Shown piece after piece: positions 27,669-36,979 of a stretch of DNA of 64,000 nucleotides; position 1 is the first letter of the stretch; each line of letters opens with the position of its first letter. The DNA is from Chryseobacterium pennae (GTDB taxonomy: Bacteria > Bacteroidota > Bacteroidia > Flavobacteriales > Weeksellaceae). The translations under genes and the position numbers were made by a program. The notes under the pieces were generated by a model. That model was not told the DNA's origin and ran no database searches. It saw nothing but the letters and a program-made list of their open reading frames with translations. The DNA is taken from assembly GCF_003385515.1 (NCBI RefSeq), contig NZ_QNVT01000027.1, positions 30,302 to 94,301 on the forward strand, given 5' to 3'.

Positions 27669-28499
27669 ATGTCAGTTACCAATCATTTCATTGAAAGAAT
27701 TCATCAGAGCAAACAGAATAAAACCCATGGATTCTTTGACAGAACCAGAGTAAAGGTTTTTGTAACAGATCTGTATAAAGTATTGTTTCTTCCACAGCCA
27801 ATCAATACTCCCGATCATCTGAAACAAGATTTTACAAAGCTGAGTGCACATCTTTTCATCCTGATTAATACAGTAACAAAAGATGAAGACCTTACCGAAG
27901 TACAGGTGAATGCTTTTTTTGAGGCCTTGCCACAAATCTATAATCACCTCGTTCAGGATGCGCAATCCATCCTGGAATTTGATCCGGCAGCAGATTCTTT
28001 AGAAGAAATTTATCTTGCCTATCCCGGATATTTTGCAACCTATGTATACAGGATTTCGCATCAGCTATGGAATCAGGAAATACCGGTTTTACCCCGTGTT
28101 ATTTCAGAATATGCACACAGCAAAACAGGAATTGATATTCATCCAGGAGCAGTAATCGGAGAATATTTCTTCATCGATCACGGAACCGGAATTGTCATTG
28201 GAGAAACAACCACTATTGGCGATCATGTCAAAATATATCAGGGAGTAACCCTGGGAGCGTTGAATGTCTCCAAAGAAAAAGCCAACCAGAAAAGGCATCC
28301 CAATATTGAGGACCATGTCATTATTTATTCGGGAGCAACTATTTTGGGCGGAAATACAACCATAGGAAGAGATAGCATTATCGGAGGAAATGTATGGATT
28401 ACTCAAAATGTCCCACCCAATTCTCTGGTCTATAACAAAAGCGAAATAAGAATAAAGGATAACAACCCCTTACCGGAATCATTAACCTTTGTAATATAA
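27669..28499 (+). CDS. cysE: Serine O-acetyltransferase
   Basis: A 276-residue acetyltransferase making O-acetylserine for cysteine synthesis. An alpha-helical N-terminal domain is followed by a left-handed parallel beta-helix of hexapeptide repeats. The active-site signature GIDIHPGAVIGEYFFIDHGTGIVIGETTTIGD (partly quoted as IHPGAVIG and IDHGTGIVIGE) is present, and the C-terminal segment KVYIQGV-like VKIYQGVTLGAL follows. It lies between cysN and cysK. The C-terminus lacks the usual Ile that docks into CysK in enterobacteria but ends in a hydrophobic FVI. Confidence 0.93.
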   Translation: MSVTNHFIERIHQSKQNKTHGFFDRTRVKVFVTDLYKVLFLPQPINTPDHLKQDFTKLSAHLFILINTVTKDEDLTEVQVNAFFEALPQIYNHLVQDAQSILEFDPAADSLEEIYLAYPGYFATYVYRISHQLWNQEIPVLPRVISEYAHSKTGIDIHPGAVIGEYFFIDHGTGIVIGETTTIGDHVKIYQGVTLGALNVSKEKANQKRHPNIEDHVIIYSGATILGGNTTIGRDSIIGGNVWITQNVPPNSLVYNKSEIRIKDNNPLPESLTFVI

Positions 28500-28528
28500 A
28501 AACAGAAAAAACAAAAAATTGTATTGAT

Positions 28529-29440
28529 ATGAAATTTCAGAACACACTAGAAACCATTGGAAATACACCAGTCGTAAAGATCAATAACTTATTCAATTCA
28601 GATCATGAAATCTGGATCAAACTAGAAAAAAGCAACCCCGGTGGAAGCATTAAAGACAGAATTGCTCTGGCAATGATTGAAGATGCAGAAACTAAAGGAT
28701 TATTGAATAAAGACAGCGTTATCATAGAGCCTACCAGTGGAAACACAGGAATAGGATTAGCATTGGTGGCTGCTGTAAAAGGATATAAACTGATTCTGGT
28801 AATGCCGGACAGTATGAGTATAGAACGCCGTAAGATTATGGAAGCCTATGGTGCTGAATTTGTGCTTACCCCAAGAGAAAAAGGAATGAAAGGGGCCATC
28901 GAGAAAGCTAACGAATTAGCAGAAGAAACCCCAAATTCATGGATCCCTAGACAGTTTGATAATCCTGCCAACGTAAAAGTACATGTGGAAACTACGGCTC
29001 AGGAAATTTTAAAAGACTTCCCAGATGGTCTGGATTATGTAATTACAGGAGTAGGAACCGGCGGACATATCACAGGGATTGCTCAGGCATTAAAACAACA
29101 TTATCCTAACCTTAAAGTCATTGCAGTAGAACCGGAATTATCTCCTGTACTAAGCGGTGGAAACCCTGCACCACATCCTTTACAAGGGTTGGGAGCCGGA
29201 TTTGTACCATCTATTCTGGATATTACTCTTTTAGACGGAGTTATTACAGTAGGTAAGGATGAAGCGTATGAATATGCCATTAATGCTGCTAAAAAAGAAG
29301 GGCTTTTTGTGGGAATTTCCACAGGAGCTGCCTTAGCTGCTATTGCAAAACAATTACCGGAAATACAAACTGGAGCTAAAATTCTTACCATCAATTACGA
29401 TACCGGAGAAAGGTATCTTTCCATTGAAGGACTTTTCTAA
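28529..29440 (+). CDS. cysK: Cysteine synthase (O-acetylserine sulfhydrylase)
   Basis: A 303-residue PLP enzyme that joins sulfide to O-acetylserine. The PLP Lys42 lies in NPGGSIKDR, the substrate loop is PTSGNTG, the phosphate-binding loop GVGTGGHITG, and VGISTGAALAA closes the active site. The sequence fits CysK rather than CysM, although the two are hard to separate by eye. It directly uses the sulfide made by CysJI encoded downstream. Confidence 0.93.
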   Translation: MKFQNTLETIGNTPVVKINNLFNSDHEIWIKLEKSNPGGSIKDRIALAMIEDAETKGLLNKDSVIIEPTSGNTGIGLALVAAVKGYKLILVMPDSMSIERRKIMEAYGAEFVLTPREKGMKGAIEKANELAEETPNSWIPRQFDNPANVKVHVETTAQEILKDFPDGLDYVITGVGTGGHITGIAQALKQHYPNLKVIAVEPELSPVLSGGNPAPHPLQGLGAGFVPSILDITLLDGVITVGKDEAYEYAINAAKKEGLFVGISTGAALAAIAKQLPEIQTGAKILTINYDTGERYLSIEGLF

Positions 29441-29465
29441 AATCCTTTAACTAACACCGATTTCA

Positions 29466-30311
29466 ATGAATACAACAATAAAATCACCTAAGGTTTACCT
29501 TATCGGTGCAGGGCCTGGCAACCCTGATTTGATCACAGTAAAAGCCGTAAAAGCCATTGCCAAAGCAGACGTTGTTCTTGCCGACCGTCTGGTAAGTCCT
29601 GAAATTTTAGAGACTTACCTTAATAAAGATACAGAGCTTATCTATGTAGGTAAGGAATGCAGCAAAAATGCGTCTACCCCTCAATCACTTATCAATACTT
29701 TAATGGTAGACTATGCTTTACAGAACAAAACAGTAGTAAGGCTTAAAGGGGGAGATGTTTCCATTTTCTCCAATATTCTGGATGAATTACAAGCCTTGAA
29801 GGAACATCATATTCCATTTGAGATTATTCCCGGAATTACAGCTGCTTTGGGAGCTGCGGCCTATGCAGGAATGCCTTTAACCGCGAGAGGATATTCAACA
29901 TCTGTTCGTTTTCTGACCTATTATAAGTCTGAAATTCTTACAGACGAATATTGGAAAGACCTTGCCGGTACTCAGGATACTCTTGTGTTCTATATGTCTA
30001 AAGGCAATCTTACCAGCCTTGTTGATAAATTCATTGAACTGAATGTTTCACACGAAAAAAAGATCGCTGTGATAGAACAGGCTACTACGCCTTATCAAAA
30101 AGTGTATACTTCCACCTTTGAGAACTTTAGTGAAACATTGGGAGATAAATCATTTGCCTCACCATCATTGGTGGTGATTGGAAAGGTGGTAAATCTTCAT
30201 GAAGAATTCTCCTGGCTGGAAAATGCAGAACAGGAAGGTCTTTATTTTAAATCGGTTGAAAACGGAAGCTTAGTCCCAAAAACTCAAAATTTCTTCGAAT
30301 ATGCTGTCTGA
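29466..30311 (+). CDS. cobA: Uroporphyrinogen-III C-methyltransferase
   Basis: A 281-residue SAM-dependent methyltransferase that makes precorrin-2 on the way to siroheme. It has VYLIGAGPGNPDLITVKA at the N-terminus, RLKGGDVSIFSN and GITAALGAAAYAGMPLTARG, the SUMT signatures. The later steps would come from the CysG-like domain at 36980. It overlaps the cysJ start by 11 bases, indicating coupled translation. Confidence 0.94.
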   Translation: MNTTIKSPKVYLIGAGPGNPDLITVKAVKAIAKADVVLADRLVSPEILETYLNKDTELIYVGKECSKNASTPQSLINTLMVDYALQNKTVVRLKGGDVSIFSNILDELQALKEHHIPFEIIPGITAALGAAAYAGMPLTARGYSTSVRFLTYYKSEILTDEYWKDLAGTQDTLVFYMSKGNLTSLVDKFIELNVSHEKKIAVIEQATTPYQKVYTSTFENFSETLGDKSFASPSLVVIGKVVNLHEEFSWLENAEQEGLYFKSVENGSLVPKTQNFFEYAV

Positions 30312-32010
30312 AACTAAATTAAATATTCTTAAACAGATCTCCAGTGATTTTTCAAGAGATGAATCCATCTGGGCAAGCGGATACCTAGCAGGATTAGCAG
30401 GAGCACCTCTTACTGGGGTACAGCCTCCTTTACAGGTAACCTTTCCGGAACAAAATACAGTGAAGAAAATCACACTGGCTTATGGTACAGAAACCGGAAA
30501 CAGTAAGAAGCTGGCAACAACCCTTGCAGGAATCATAAAAAAGAAAGGGCTTCAGGTTAAATTAGCTGATCTTTCCCAATACAAGCCCAAAGATCTTTCA
30601 AAAGAAGAGTTCTTCTTTGTGGTCATCAGTACACAGGGAGAAGGAGATCCGCCGGTATTGGCCAAGAAATTCTATGATTATATTTATGAGAATGAGATCA
30701 ACCTCAGCGCTCTGAAATTCGGAGTTCTTGCATTAGGAGATACCAGCTACCCATTGTTCTGCAAGACAGGTGAGGATGTAGATTCCCGATTTGAAATTCT
30801 TGGAGCGCAGCGCATCATTCCATTAAAAAAATGTGATATCGATTACGATCAGGATGCCCAAAACTGGATTGAACATGTTTTTGAAGCGGTGAACAAAACT
30901 TCTGCCAGCAGTGTTATAAATACACCCGCTCAGAAAGCTTCAACGGGAAGAAAAAAATATATCGGGAAAGTATCTGCCATTATTAATCTGAATGATATTA
31001 CTTCTGAAAAGGAAACCTATCATATTGAAATAGAAACAGAAGAAGCTTTAAGCTATCGGCCTGGTGCAGCTTTGGGAGTTATTCCTTTCAATTCAAAATC
31101 TGTAGTGGATGAAATTATTGCTGTAACAGGAATTGATCCTAAAAAAAAGATCGAAACGTCAAAAACTACAGACAATGTAGAAGAGATCTTACACAAACGC
31201 CTTAATATTAGCTATTTGCTTAAATCCGTAGTGGCTCAATATGCCAAAATTACGGGACATTCTATTCCGGAAGTCCGTTTAAGCTTTCTGGATTTACTAA
31301 GGATTTATCCGGTGAAAAATGCAGAGGAATTTGAAGAAGTAATCCAGATTCTGACGGCTCAGGCACCACGTCTGTATTCCATATCGTCTTCTCCGGAAGC
31401 GCATGGCGAAAATGAGATTCATATTACCGTTGCCAGATCGGAATTCTTTATTGACCACCAGAAACATAACGGTCTGTGCAGCGGTTATCTCAGCGAGTTC
31501 AGTGAAGGCGGAGAGGTTGAATTCTATATTCAGGATGCCGGACATTTCGGATTACCGGAACCGGATAAAGATGTTATTATGATTGGACCGGGGACAGGAA
31601 TTGCGCCTTTCAGATCATTCCTTTGGGAACGTGATGCTACTGGAGCAGAAGGAAAAAACTGGCTGTTCTTTGGGGACAGGAATTTTGTATCAGACTTTAT
31701 TTATCAGGCTGAGCTTCAGGATTTCCTTAAAACAGGAAGCTTAACCCATCTGGATCTTGCTTTTTCAAGAGATACTGCAGAAAAAGTATATGTTCAGCAC
31801 AAACTGGAACAAAAAGCACAGGAAGTCTTTTATTGGCTTGAAAACGGAGCCTCAGTCTATGTATGCGGAACCAAAGAACCTATGAGCCGTGATGTAGAAA
31901 ACACCCTGCTCAATATTATTCAGCATCAGGGAAAACGCAGTCAGGAAGAGGCCGTTCACTATCTGGAGGAGATGGAACTCAATGGCCGATATGCTAAAGA
32001 TGTTTATTAA
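30301..32010 (+). CDS. cysJ: Sulfite reductase (NADPH) flavoprotein
   Basis: A 569-residue diflavin reductase that delivers electrons to CysI. A flavodoxin domain (about 58-195; LAYGTETGNSKKLA, STQGEGDPP, LALGDTSYPLFC) is followed by an FAD domain (RLYSISSSP, GLCSGYLSEF) and an NADPH domain (MIGPGTGIAPFRSFLWER, YVCGTKEPMSRDVEN, with terminal RYAKDVY). The first 55 residues correspond to the CysJ N-terminal helix region. Starts inside cobA and precedes cysI by 32 bases. Confidence 0.95.
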   Translation: MLSETKLNILKQISSDFSRDESIWASGYLAGLAGAPLTGVQPPLQVTFPEQNTVKKITLAYGTETGNSKKLATTLAGIIKKKGLQVKLADLSQYKPKDLSKEEFFFVVISTQGEGDPPVLAKKFYDYIYENEINLSALKFGVLALGDTSYPLFCKTGEDVDSRFEILGAQRIIPLKKCDIDYDQDAQNWIEHVFEAVNKTSASSVINTPAQKASTGRKKYIGKVSAIINLNDITSEKETYHIEIETEEALSYRPGAALGVIPFNSKSVVDEIIAVTGIDPKKKIETSKTTDNVEEILHKRLNISYLLKSVVAQYAKITGHSIPEVRLSFLDLLRIYPVKNAEEFEEVIQILTAQAPRLYSISSSPEAHGENEIHITVARSEFFIDHQKHNGLCSGYLSEFSEGGEVEFYIQDAGHFGLPEPDKDVIMIGPGTGIAPFRSFLWERDATGAEGKNWLFFGDRNFVSDFIYQAELQDFLKTGSLTHLDLAFSRDTAEKVYVQHKLEQKAQEVFYWLENGASVYVCGTKEPMSRDVENTLLNIIQHQGKRSQEEAVHYLEEMELNGRYAKDVY

Positions 32011-32042
32011 AAAAGTACCTACACCCTTAAAAGAAAACAATT

Positions 32043-33716
32043 ATGAGCCATAAAGACAATCTTTCCCCTGTAGAAAGAATTAAAACCCAAAGCAACGGAC
32101 TCAGAGGAACACTAAACGAAAGCCTTGCAGATGATTTTACCGGAGCTATAAGAGAAGATGATCAGACCTTAATCAAGTTCCATGGAATGTACCAGCAGGA
32201 TGACAGAGACAGAAGGGAAGAACGGGTTTCCAAAAAACTGGAATGGCTGTATTCTTACATGATAAGACTAAGGCTTCCCGGTGGATTTTTAACTTCAGAT
32301 CAATGGATCGGAGTGAATGATATTGCCAGTGACCATTCTACGGGAACCATCAAAATAACTACCCGCCAGACCCTTCAGTTGCACGGTATTTTAAAATCTC
32401 ACTTAAGACCAACCATTCAGAGTTTTAATCTGAATCATCTTGATTCTATTGCAGCTTGTGGTGACGTAAACAGAAATGTAACCTGTACAGCTAACCCATC
32501 AGAGTCTCCATTGCATCAACAGACGTATGAACTGGCAGGCAAAATCAGTGAAATGTGTCTTCCGAAAACAAAATCCTATTATGATATCTGGATTGATGAT
32601 GAATTAATTGTAGACAGAAAAACAGAAGAAGATCCATTATATCAGGACAGATACCTTCCCAGAAAACTAAAGATCGGAATTGCCGTTCCACCCAATAATG
32701 ATGTAGATGTATTTATTAATGATATTGCCTTAATTGCTATTATTGAAAACAACGAGATCGTAGGATATAATATCGCAGCAGGTGGCGGATTGGGAGCAAC
32801 TCATGGGAATGAAGCCACTTATGCAAGACTAGCTTCTGTACTGGGATTTGTAGACTCTGAAGAAAAAGCTTTACAAACAGTATATGAAATTATTACCGTA
32901 CAGCGTGATTTCGGAAACAGAAGTGACAGAAAGCTTTCAAGGTTAAAATATACTATTGATAAGCTTGGCATCGATCAGTACAGAGCAGAGGTAGAAAAAA
33001 GAACCGGATTCAGTTTTGAACCTGCCAGAGCATTTAAGTTTGAACAAAGAAAAGACCGCTATGGCTGGACGCAAAATCATGAAGGAAAATGGTTTTACAC
33101 CGTTTTCGTAGAACATGGAAGAGTCCTTGATATTGAAGGCTATCCTTTAAAATCCGGATTATTAAAAATCGCTCAAACAGCTAATGTCAATTTCAGATTT
33201 ACCTGTAACCAAAACCTGATTATTGCCGATATTCAGGAAGAAGATAAAGCAAAAATAGAAAGCCTTTTACAAGAGTACGGAATTTCAGAAGCTACTAAAA
33301 AAGCAAGTGCCCTTCGTAAAAACTCTGTAGCTTGTGTTGCCTTAAATACCTGTTCACTGGCTTTAGCAGAAGCACAACGTTATTTACCATCTCTGGTTAC
33401 CAAAATAGAACCTATTCTTGAAAAACATGGTCTTTTAGAAGATGATATTACCATCAGAATGACCGGATGCCCTAACGGATGCGGACGTTCTCCCAATGCT
33501 GAGATCGGATTTGTAGGAACAGCATATGGGAAATACAACCTTCATATCGGCGGTGATCGATTGGGAATGCGTCTGAATACAAAATACAGAGAAAATATTG
33601 CAGAAGAAGAAATTCTAACCACTCTGGATGAACTTTTCAGAATCTATGTAAATGAAAAACATACAGAAGAAACATTTGGTGACTTTTCATACCGTTACTT
33701 ACAAACCTTAAACTGA
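32043..33716 (+). CDS. cysI: Sulfite reductase hemoprotein subunit
   Basis: A 557-residue siroheme enzyme reducing sulfite to sulfide. The 4Fe-4S/siroheme Cys ligands are in CVALNTCSLA and TGCPNGCGRS. Substrate and siroheme-binding arginines lie in TRQTLQLHG, and the duplicated ferredoxin-like domains are intact. Length matches the CysI family. A 27-codon Cys-ending ORF starts only 4 bases after its stop. Confidence 0.95.
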   Translation: MSHKDNLSPVERIKTQSNGLRGTLNESLADDFTGAIREDDQTLIKFHGMYQQDDRDRREERVSKKLEWLYSYMIRLRLPGGFLTSDQWIGVNDIASDHSTGTIKITTRQTLQLHGILKSHLRPTIQSFNLNHLDSIAACGDVNRNVTCTANPSESPLHQQTYELAGKISEMCLPKTKSYYDIWIDDELIVDRKTEEDPLYQDRYLPRKLKIGIAVPPNNDVDVFINDIALIAIIENNEIVGYNIAAGGGLGATHGNEATYARLASVLGFVDSEEKALQTVYEIITVQRDFGNRSDRKLSRLKYTIDKLGIDQYRAEVEKRTGFSFEPARAFKFEQRKDRYGWTQNHEGKWFYTVFVEHGRVLDIEGYPLKSGLLKIAQTANVNFRFTCNQNLIIADIQEEDKAKIESLLQEYGISEATKKASALRKNSVACVALNTCSLALAEAQRYLPSLVTKIEPILEKHGLLEDDITIRMTGCPNGCGRSPNAEIGFVGTAYGKYNLHIGGDRLGMRLNTKYRENIAEEEILTTLDELFRIYVNEKHTEETFGDFSYRYLQTLN

Positions 33717-33720
33717 AAAT

Positions 33721-33804
33721 ATGACTAGCCTTTTTTATGATCAGAAAAAACTAAAAAAAAATCAACCATTTCTTCTAGGTGAACGAATGTGTATGTGTTG
33801 TTGA
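33721..33804 (+). CDS. Putative Cys/Met-rich leader peptide
   Basis: A 27-codon ORF begins ATG 4 bases after the cysI stop. It has a lysine-rich middle (DQKKLKKNQ) and ends GERMCMCC, so three of the last four codons are TGT for Cys with a Met between. It is too short for an enzyme. Such an end, in a sulfur-assimilation cluster and before a TonB receptor gene, is what a cysteine-responsive attenuation peptide would look like. Downstream, two mutually exclusive hairpins can be drawn (AACC..GGTT at 33882-33904 and GTTTTAAG/CTTAAAAC at 33902-33938). Function is inferred; the ORF itself is plain in the sequence. Confidence 0.5.
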   Translation: MTSLFYDQKKLKKNQPFLLGERMCMCC

Positions 33805-34100
33805 TTTTCAATAATAACAATATATACAGACTGTTTTAAATGCTATTGAAACCACAGAAGGCCTAAAACTACCATTTAAAGAACCATTAAGAGAAGTTAA
33901 GGTTTTAAGATAAATCAAAGATAAGCACCACTTAAAACTAAGATCATCTTAATACTCTTATCAATTTTGGTTTATGTAGTTTTTATACGCAAAGCTTTTT
34001 ACCTTAAAAACGATTTAAGTATCAAAACTTTTGTGCCTTTTGTGGTTAAAAATAAAAATTTCAAACAGCTCCATTCTTATCCATCTAAAATAGAAGAACA
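33805..34100. other. Gene-free leader region upstream of TonB receptor
   Basis: AT-rich non-coding region. It holds the alternative hairpins described for the leader peptide, a short palindrome TAAGATCATCTTA (33939-33951), and near 34026-34053 a tract ending TGTGGTTAAAAAT that recurs at 63438-63450. Parts therefore look like dispersed repeats, which weakens a purely regulatory reading. Confidence 0.55.
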
Positions 34101-36974
34101 ATGAAAAACAAAAGACAGGGATATTTTCTGCCTAAAACAGGAGTTATAGTATTTACATTTTTATTCTGTAACCTGGCAGAAGCACAGCAGCTTATAGAAT
34201 TAAGCGGAATCATCAGAAATACTGGAACCCAGAAAGGAATTGATGCTGTAAAAGTACAGGTTGAAAATACGCAGGATACCGCATCAACCGATCAACTAGG
34301 AAATTTTAAAATAAGAACAAGGGTAACCATTCCTTTCCGGCTGACAATCAATAAAGATGGTTTTTCCAGTCAGACCGTAGAGATTCTTTCGCTTTCCAAC
34401 AAACTTACCGTCGGGCTCAATCCTCAGAATACCATTATTGATGATGTAGTAATTTCTGCATCCCGTATTCCGGAAAAAATACTAAGGTCTCCAATCGCGA
34501 TTGAAAAGATTGATATTAAAACGATCCGCGAAAGTCCGGCAGCATCTTTTTATGAAACCCTGGAAAATGTAAAAGGTCTCCAGCTTTTAACCTCCAGCCT
34601 TACGTTGAAAATTCCTAATTCCAGAGGATTTAATTCTCCCAATAACTTCAGATTTATGCAGCTGGTAGATGGAGTAGATGTACAGTCTGCAACATTAGGA
34701 GTTCCGCTGGGAAATGCAATTGGTCCTACAGAATTGGATATACAATCCATGGAAGTCACTCCTGGAGCCGCTTCCGCATTGTACGGAATGAATGCCATCA
34801 ATGGGCTGGCCAGTTTACAAACAAAGGATCCGTTTACCTCTGAAGGAGTAAGTGTGTATTTTCGTGGCGGAGTGAATCATGTAGATAATTTCAATCACAA
34901 AATAAGTTCTCTGGGGGAAAGTGCCATAAGATTTGCCAAAGTATTCCATAAAAACTTTGCCGTTAAAGTGAATGCTTCTTATTTTACCGGAACAGACTGG
35001 ATTTCAAACAATCAAACCGATCAGAACCCTAATTCACTGATTACAGCCAATCCTAATTTTTCTTTACCCAATAATCCGGCAGAAGACCTTTGGAACAAAT
35101 ACGGTGATGAAAGAAACAACAGAGTAGCAGTAAAAGTAGATTATAATGGAAAACCCACCACATTTAATGTTTCCAGAACAGGGTATCTGGAAAAAGATCT
35201 TGTAAGCCCGGAGGTAAAAAATATAAAATTTGATGCCGGATTATATTACCGTTTTGGAGATCAGTGGAAAGCATCTTACGTGTATCGTTACGGATTGCTT
35301 GACGGAACTTTTCAAAGAGGAAACAAAATCCGTTTACAAAATGCTACCGTTCAGAACCACAAAGTAGAACTTACCGGAAAAGAACTTACATTCAGAGCCT
35401 ATGTATCCATAGAAAATACGGGGGATTCTTATAACCTGAAACCTTTGGCTGATAACCTTGATCTTACGAATCTGTCTAATAACAATTGGAAAAGTATCTT
35501 CCAGACTGCTCTTCAAAATAATCTCAATGCAGGAACCAACTTAAATGAAGCTCTTATTCTTGCCCGTCGTGAGGCTGATAAAAATAGAGTCACTCCCAGA
35601 ACAGCAGCCTTTGATCAGTTAAAAAATACCATCATCGGAATTAACAACTGGGATTCTGCCAATGCAGGAATTGCAGGAGCCCCTGCAACAGGGGGAGCCA
35701 AACTGGAACAGAAATCCAGATTTTACCAGGGTGAATTAACCTATGATTTCAGCAGATTTGTAAAGATTTTCAACCTTCTTGCAGGAATTGATTACCGTTT
35801 GTACAGCATAACGCCTGATGGAAACAACTTTGTAGATTTCGACAGAGCTGTTACGGAAAGAAATATCCCTTTATCCAATGGAACTTTCGGTAAGGATGTT
35901 GTCTATCAGAAATATGGAGCCTTCGCACAAATTACCAAGCTTTTCTTTGATGATAAATTAAAAATTAATGCTGCACTCCGCATTGACAGAAACCCTGAAT
36001 TTGAAGCGAAACTAAATCCGAGAATAAGCATTGTGTACTCTCCTGTTAAACAGCATAATTTCAGAGCCTCCTTTCAAAACGGATACCGTTTTCCATCCTT
36101 ATTTGAAGCTCTTTCTTTCGTGAATAACGGAAATGTAAGAAGAGTAGGCGGGCTTTCAAAGGTGAATGATGGTTTAGGTTATCTGGAAAACTCTTATACT
36201 CTGGCTTCTATAGATAGGTTTACTTCTGCTGTAAATGCCAATGTGGATGGCGGAAAAAGTCAAAGCCAGGCTGCACAGGATAATCAGCAGCTCTTAGCCG
36301 TTGCCAACCTGCAGAAATTACAACCGGAAAAGATCAATTCATTTGAAATAGGGTATAAATCGGTATTCTTTAATAACAAACTCGCTCTGGACTGGGATTT
36401 TTACTATAATATTTATGAAGGATTCCTTGGACAGGTAGAAGTAGCCGTTCCTAAAAGCAGCCAGGTAGGAAGCAATGCAGCCGTTTTGGCGATGCTTGAC
36501 AGAAGCAAACAGGACCGATACAGAGTATACACCAATAGCAACAGTACTTACAAAAGCTATGGAACCTCCTTTGGAATCCGGTATAATGTGATTAAAAATT
36601 ACAATGTGAATGCCAATGTATCTTATAACGACCTGGCTTCCAATAATACTTCGGACCTGTTTATTACAGCATTCAATACCCCCAAATGGATGGTGAATGT
36701 AAGTGTGGGAAACAGAGAGATTATCAGAAATATCGGATTTACGCTTGTAGCAAGATGGCAGACTGGTTTTGACTGGGAAAGTCCTTTAGCTTCAGGAAAA
36801 ATTCCCGCTTACTATACCATCGATGCCCAGGCTACATGGAAGATTCCTGAAATTCATGCCAATGTAAAAATTGGAGCAACGAATTTACTGAACAGACGTT
36901 ACTTCCAATATGCAGCAGGCCCTGAAATCGGAGGTTTATATTATCTCGCTTTTACGTATGACTTAAAACTGTAA
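34101..36974 (+). CDS. TonB-dependent outer membrane receptor in the sulfur cluster
   Basis: A 957-residue outer-membrane transporter. A signal peptide (about 1-28, ending AEAQ) leads to a carboxypeptidase-like domain (about 30-110), a TonB-box-like IDDVVISASRIPE, the plug (about 120-235; RGFNSPNNFRFMQLVDGVD, GAASALYGMNAINGL) and a barrel ending YYLAFTYDLKL. No SusD partner follows, so it is a classical receptor. Location between cysI and a siroheme/TauE fusion suggests import of a sulfur-containing compound or a related metal cofactor; the substrate is not shown by sequence. Confidence 0.9.
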   Translation: MKNKRQGYFLPKTGVIVFTFLFCNLAEAQQLIELSGIIRNTGTQKGIDAVKVQVENTQDTASTDQLGNFKIRTRVTIPFRLTINKDGFSSQTVEILSLSNKLTVGLNPQNTIIDDVVISASRIPEKILRSPIAIEKIDIKTIRESPAASFYETLENVKGLQLLTSSLTLKIPNSRGFNSPNNFRFMQLVDGVDVQSATLGVPLGNAIGPTELDIQSMEVTPGAASALYGMNAINGLASLQTKDPFTSEGVSVYFRGGVNHVDNFNHKISSLGESAIRFAKVFHKNFAVKVNASYFTGTDWISNNQTDQNPNSLITANPNFSLPNNPAEDLWNKYGDERNNRVAVKVDYNGKPTTFNVSRTGYLEKDLVSPEVKNIKFDAGLYYRFGDQWKASYVYRYGLLDGTFQRGNKIRLQNATVQNHKVELTGKELTFRAYVSIENTGDSYNLKPLADNLDLTNLSNNNWKSIFQTALQNNLNAGTNLNEALILARREADKNRVTPRTAAFDQLKNTIIGINNWDSANAGIAGAPATGGAKLEQKSRFYQGELTYDFSRFVKIFNLLAGIDYRLYSITPDGNNFVDFDRAVTERNIPLSNGTFGKDVVYQKYGAFAQITKLFFDDKLKINAALRIDRNPEFEAKLNPRISIVYSPVKQHNFRASFQNGYRFPSLFEALSFVNNGNVRRVGGLSKVNDGLGYLENSYTLASIDRFTSAVNANVDGGKSQSQAAQDNQQLLAVANLQKLQPEKINSFEIGYKSVFFNNKLALDWDFYYNIYEGFLGQVEVAVPKSSQVGSNAAVLAMLDRSKQDRYRVYTNSNSTYKSYGTSFGIRYNVIKNYNVNANVSYNDLASNNTSDLFITAFNTPKWMVNVSVGNREIIRNIGFTLVARWQTGFDWESPLASGKIPAYYTIDAQATWKIPEIHANVKIGATNLLNRRYFQYAAGPEIGGLYYLAFTYDLKL

Positions 36975-36979
36975 TCAAG

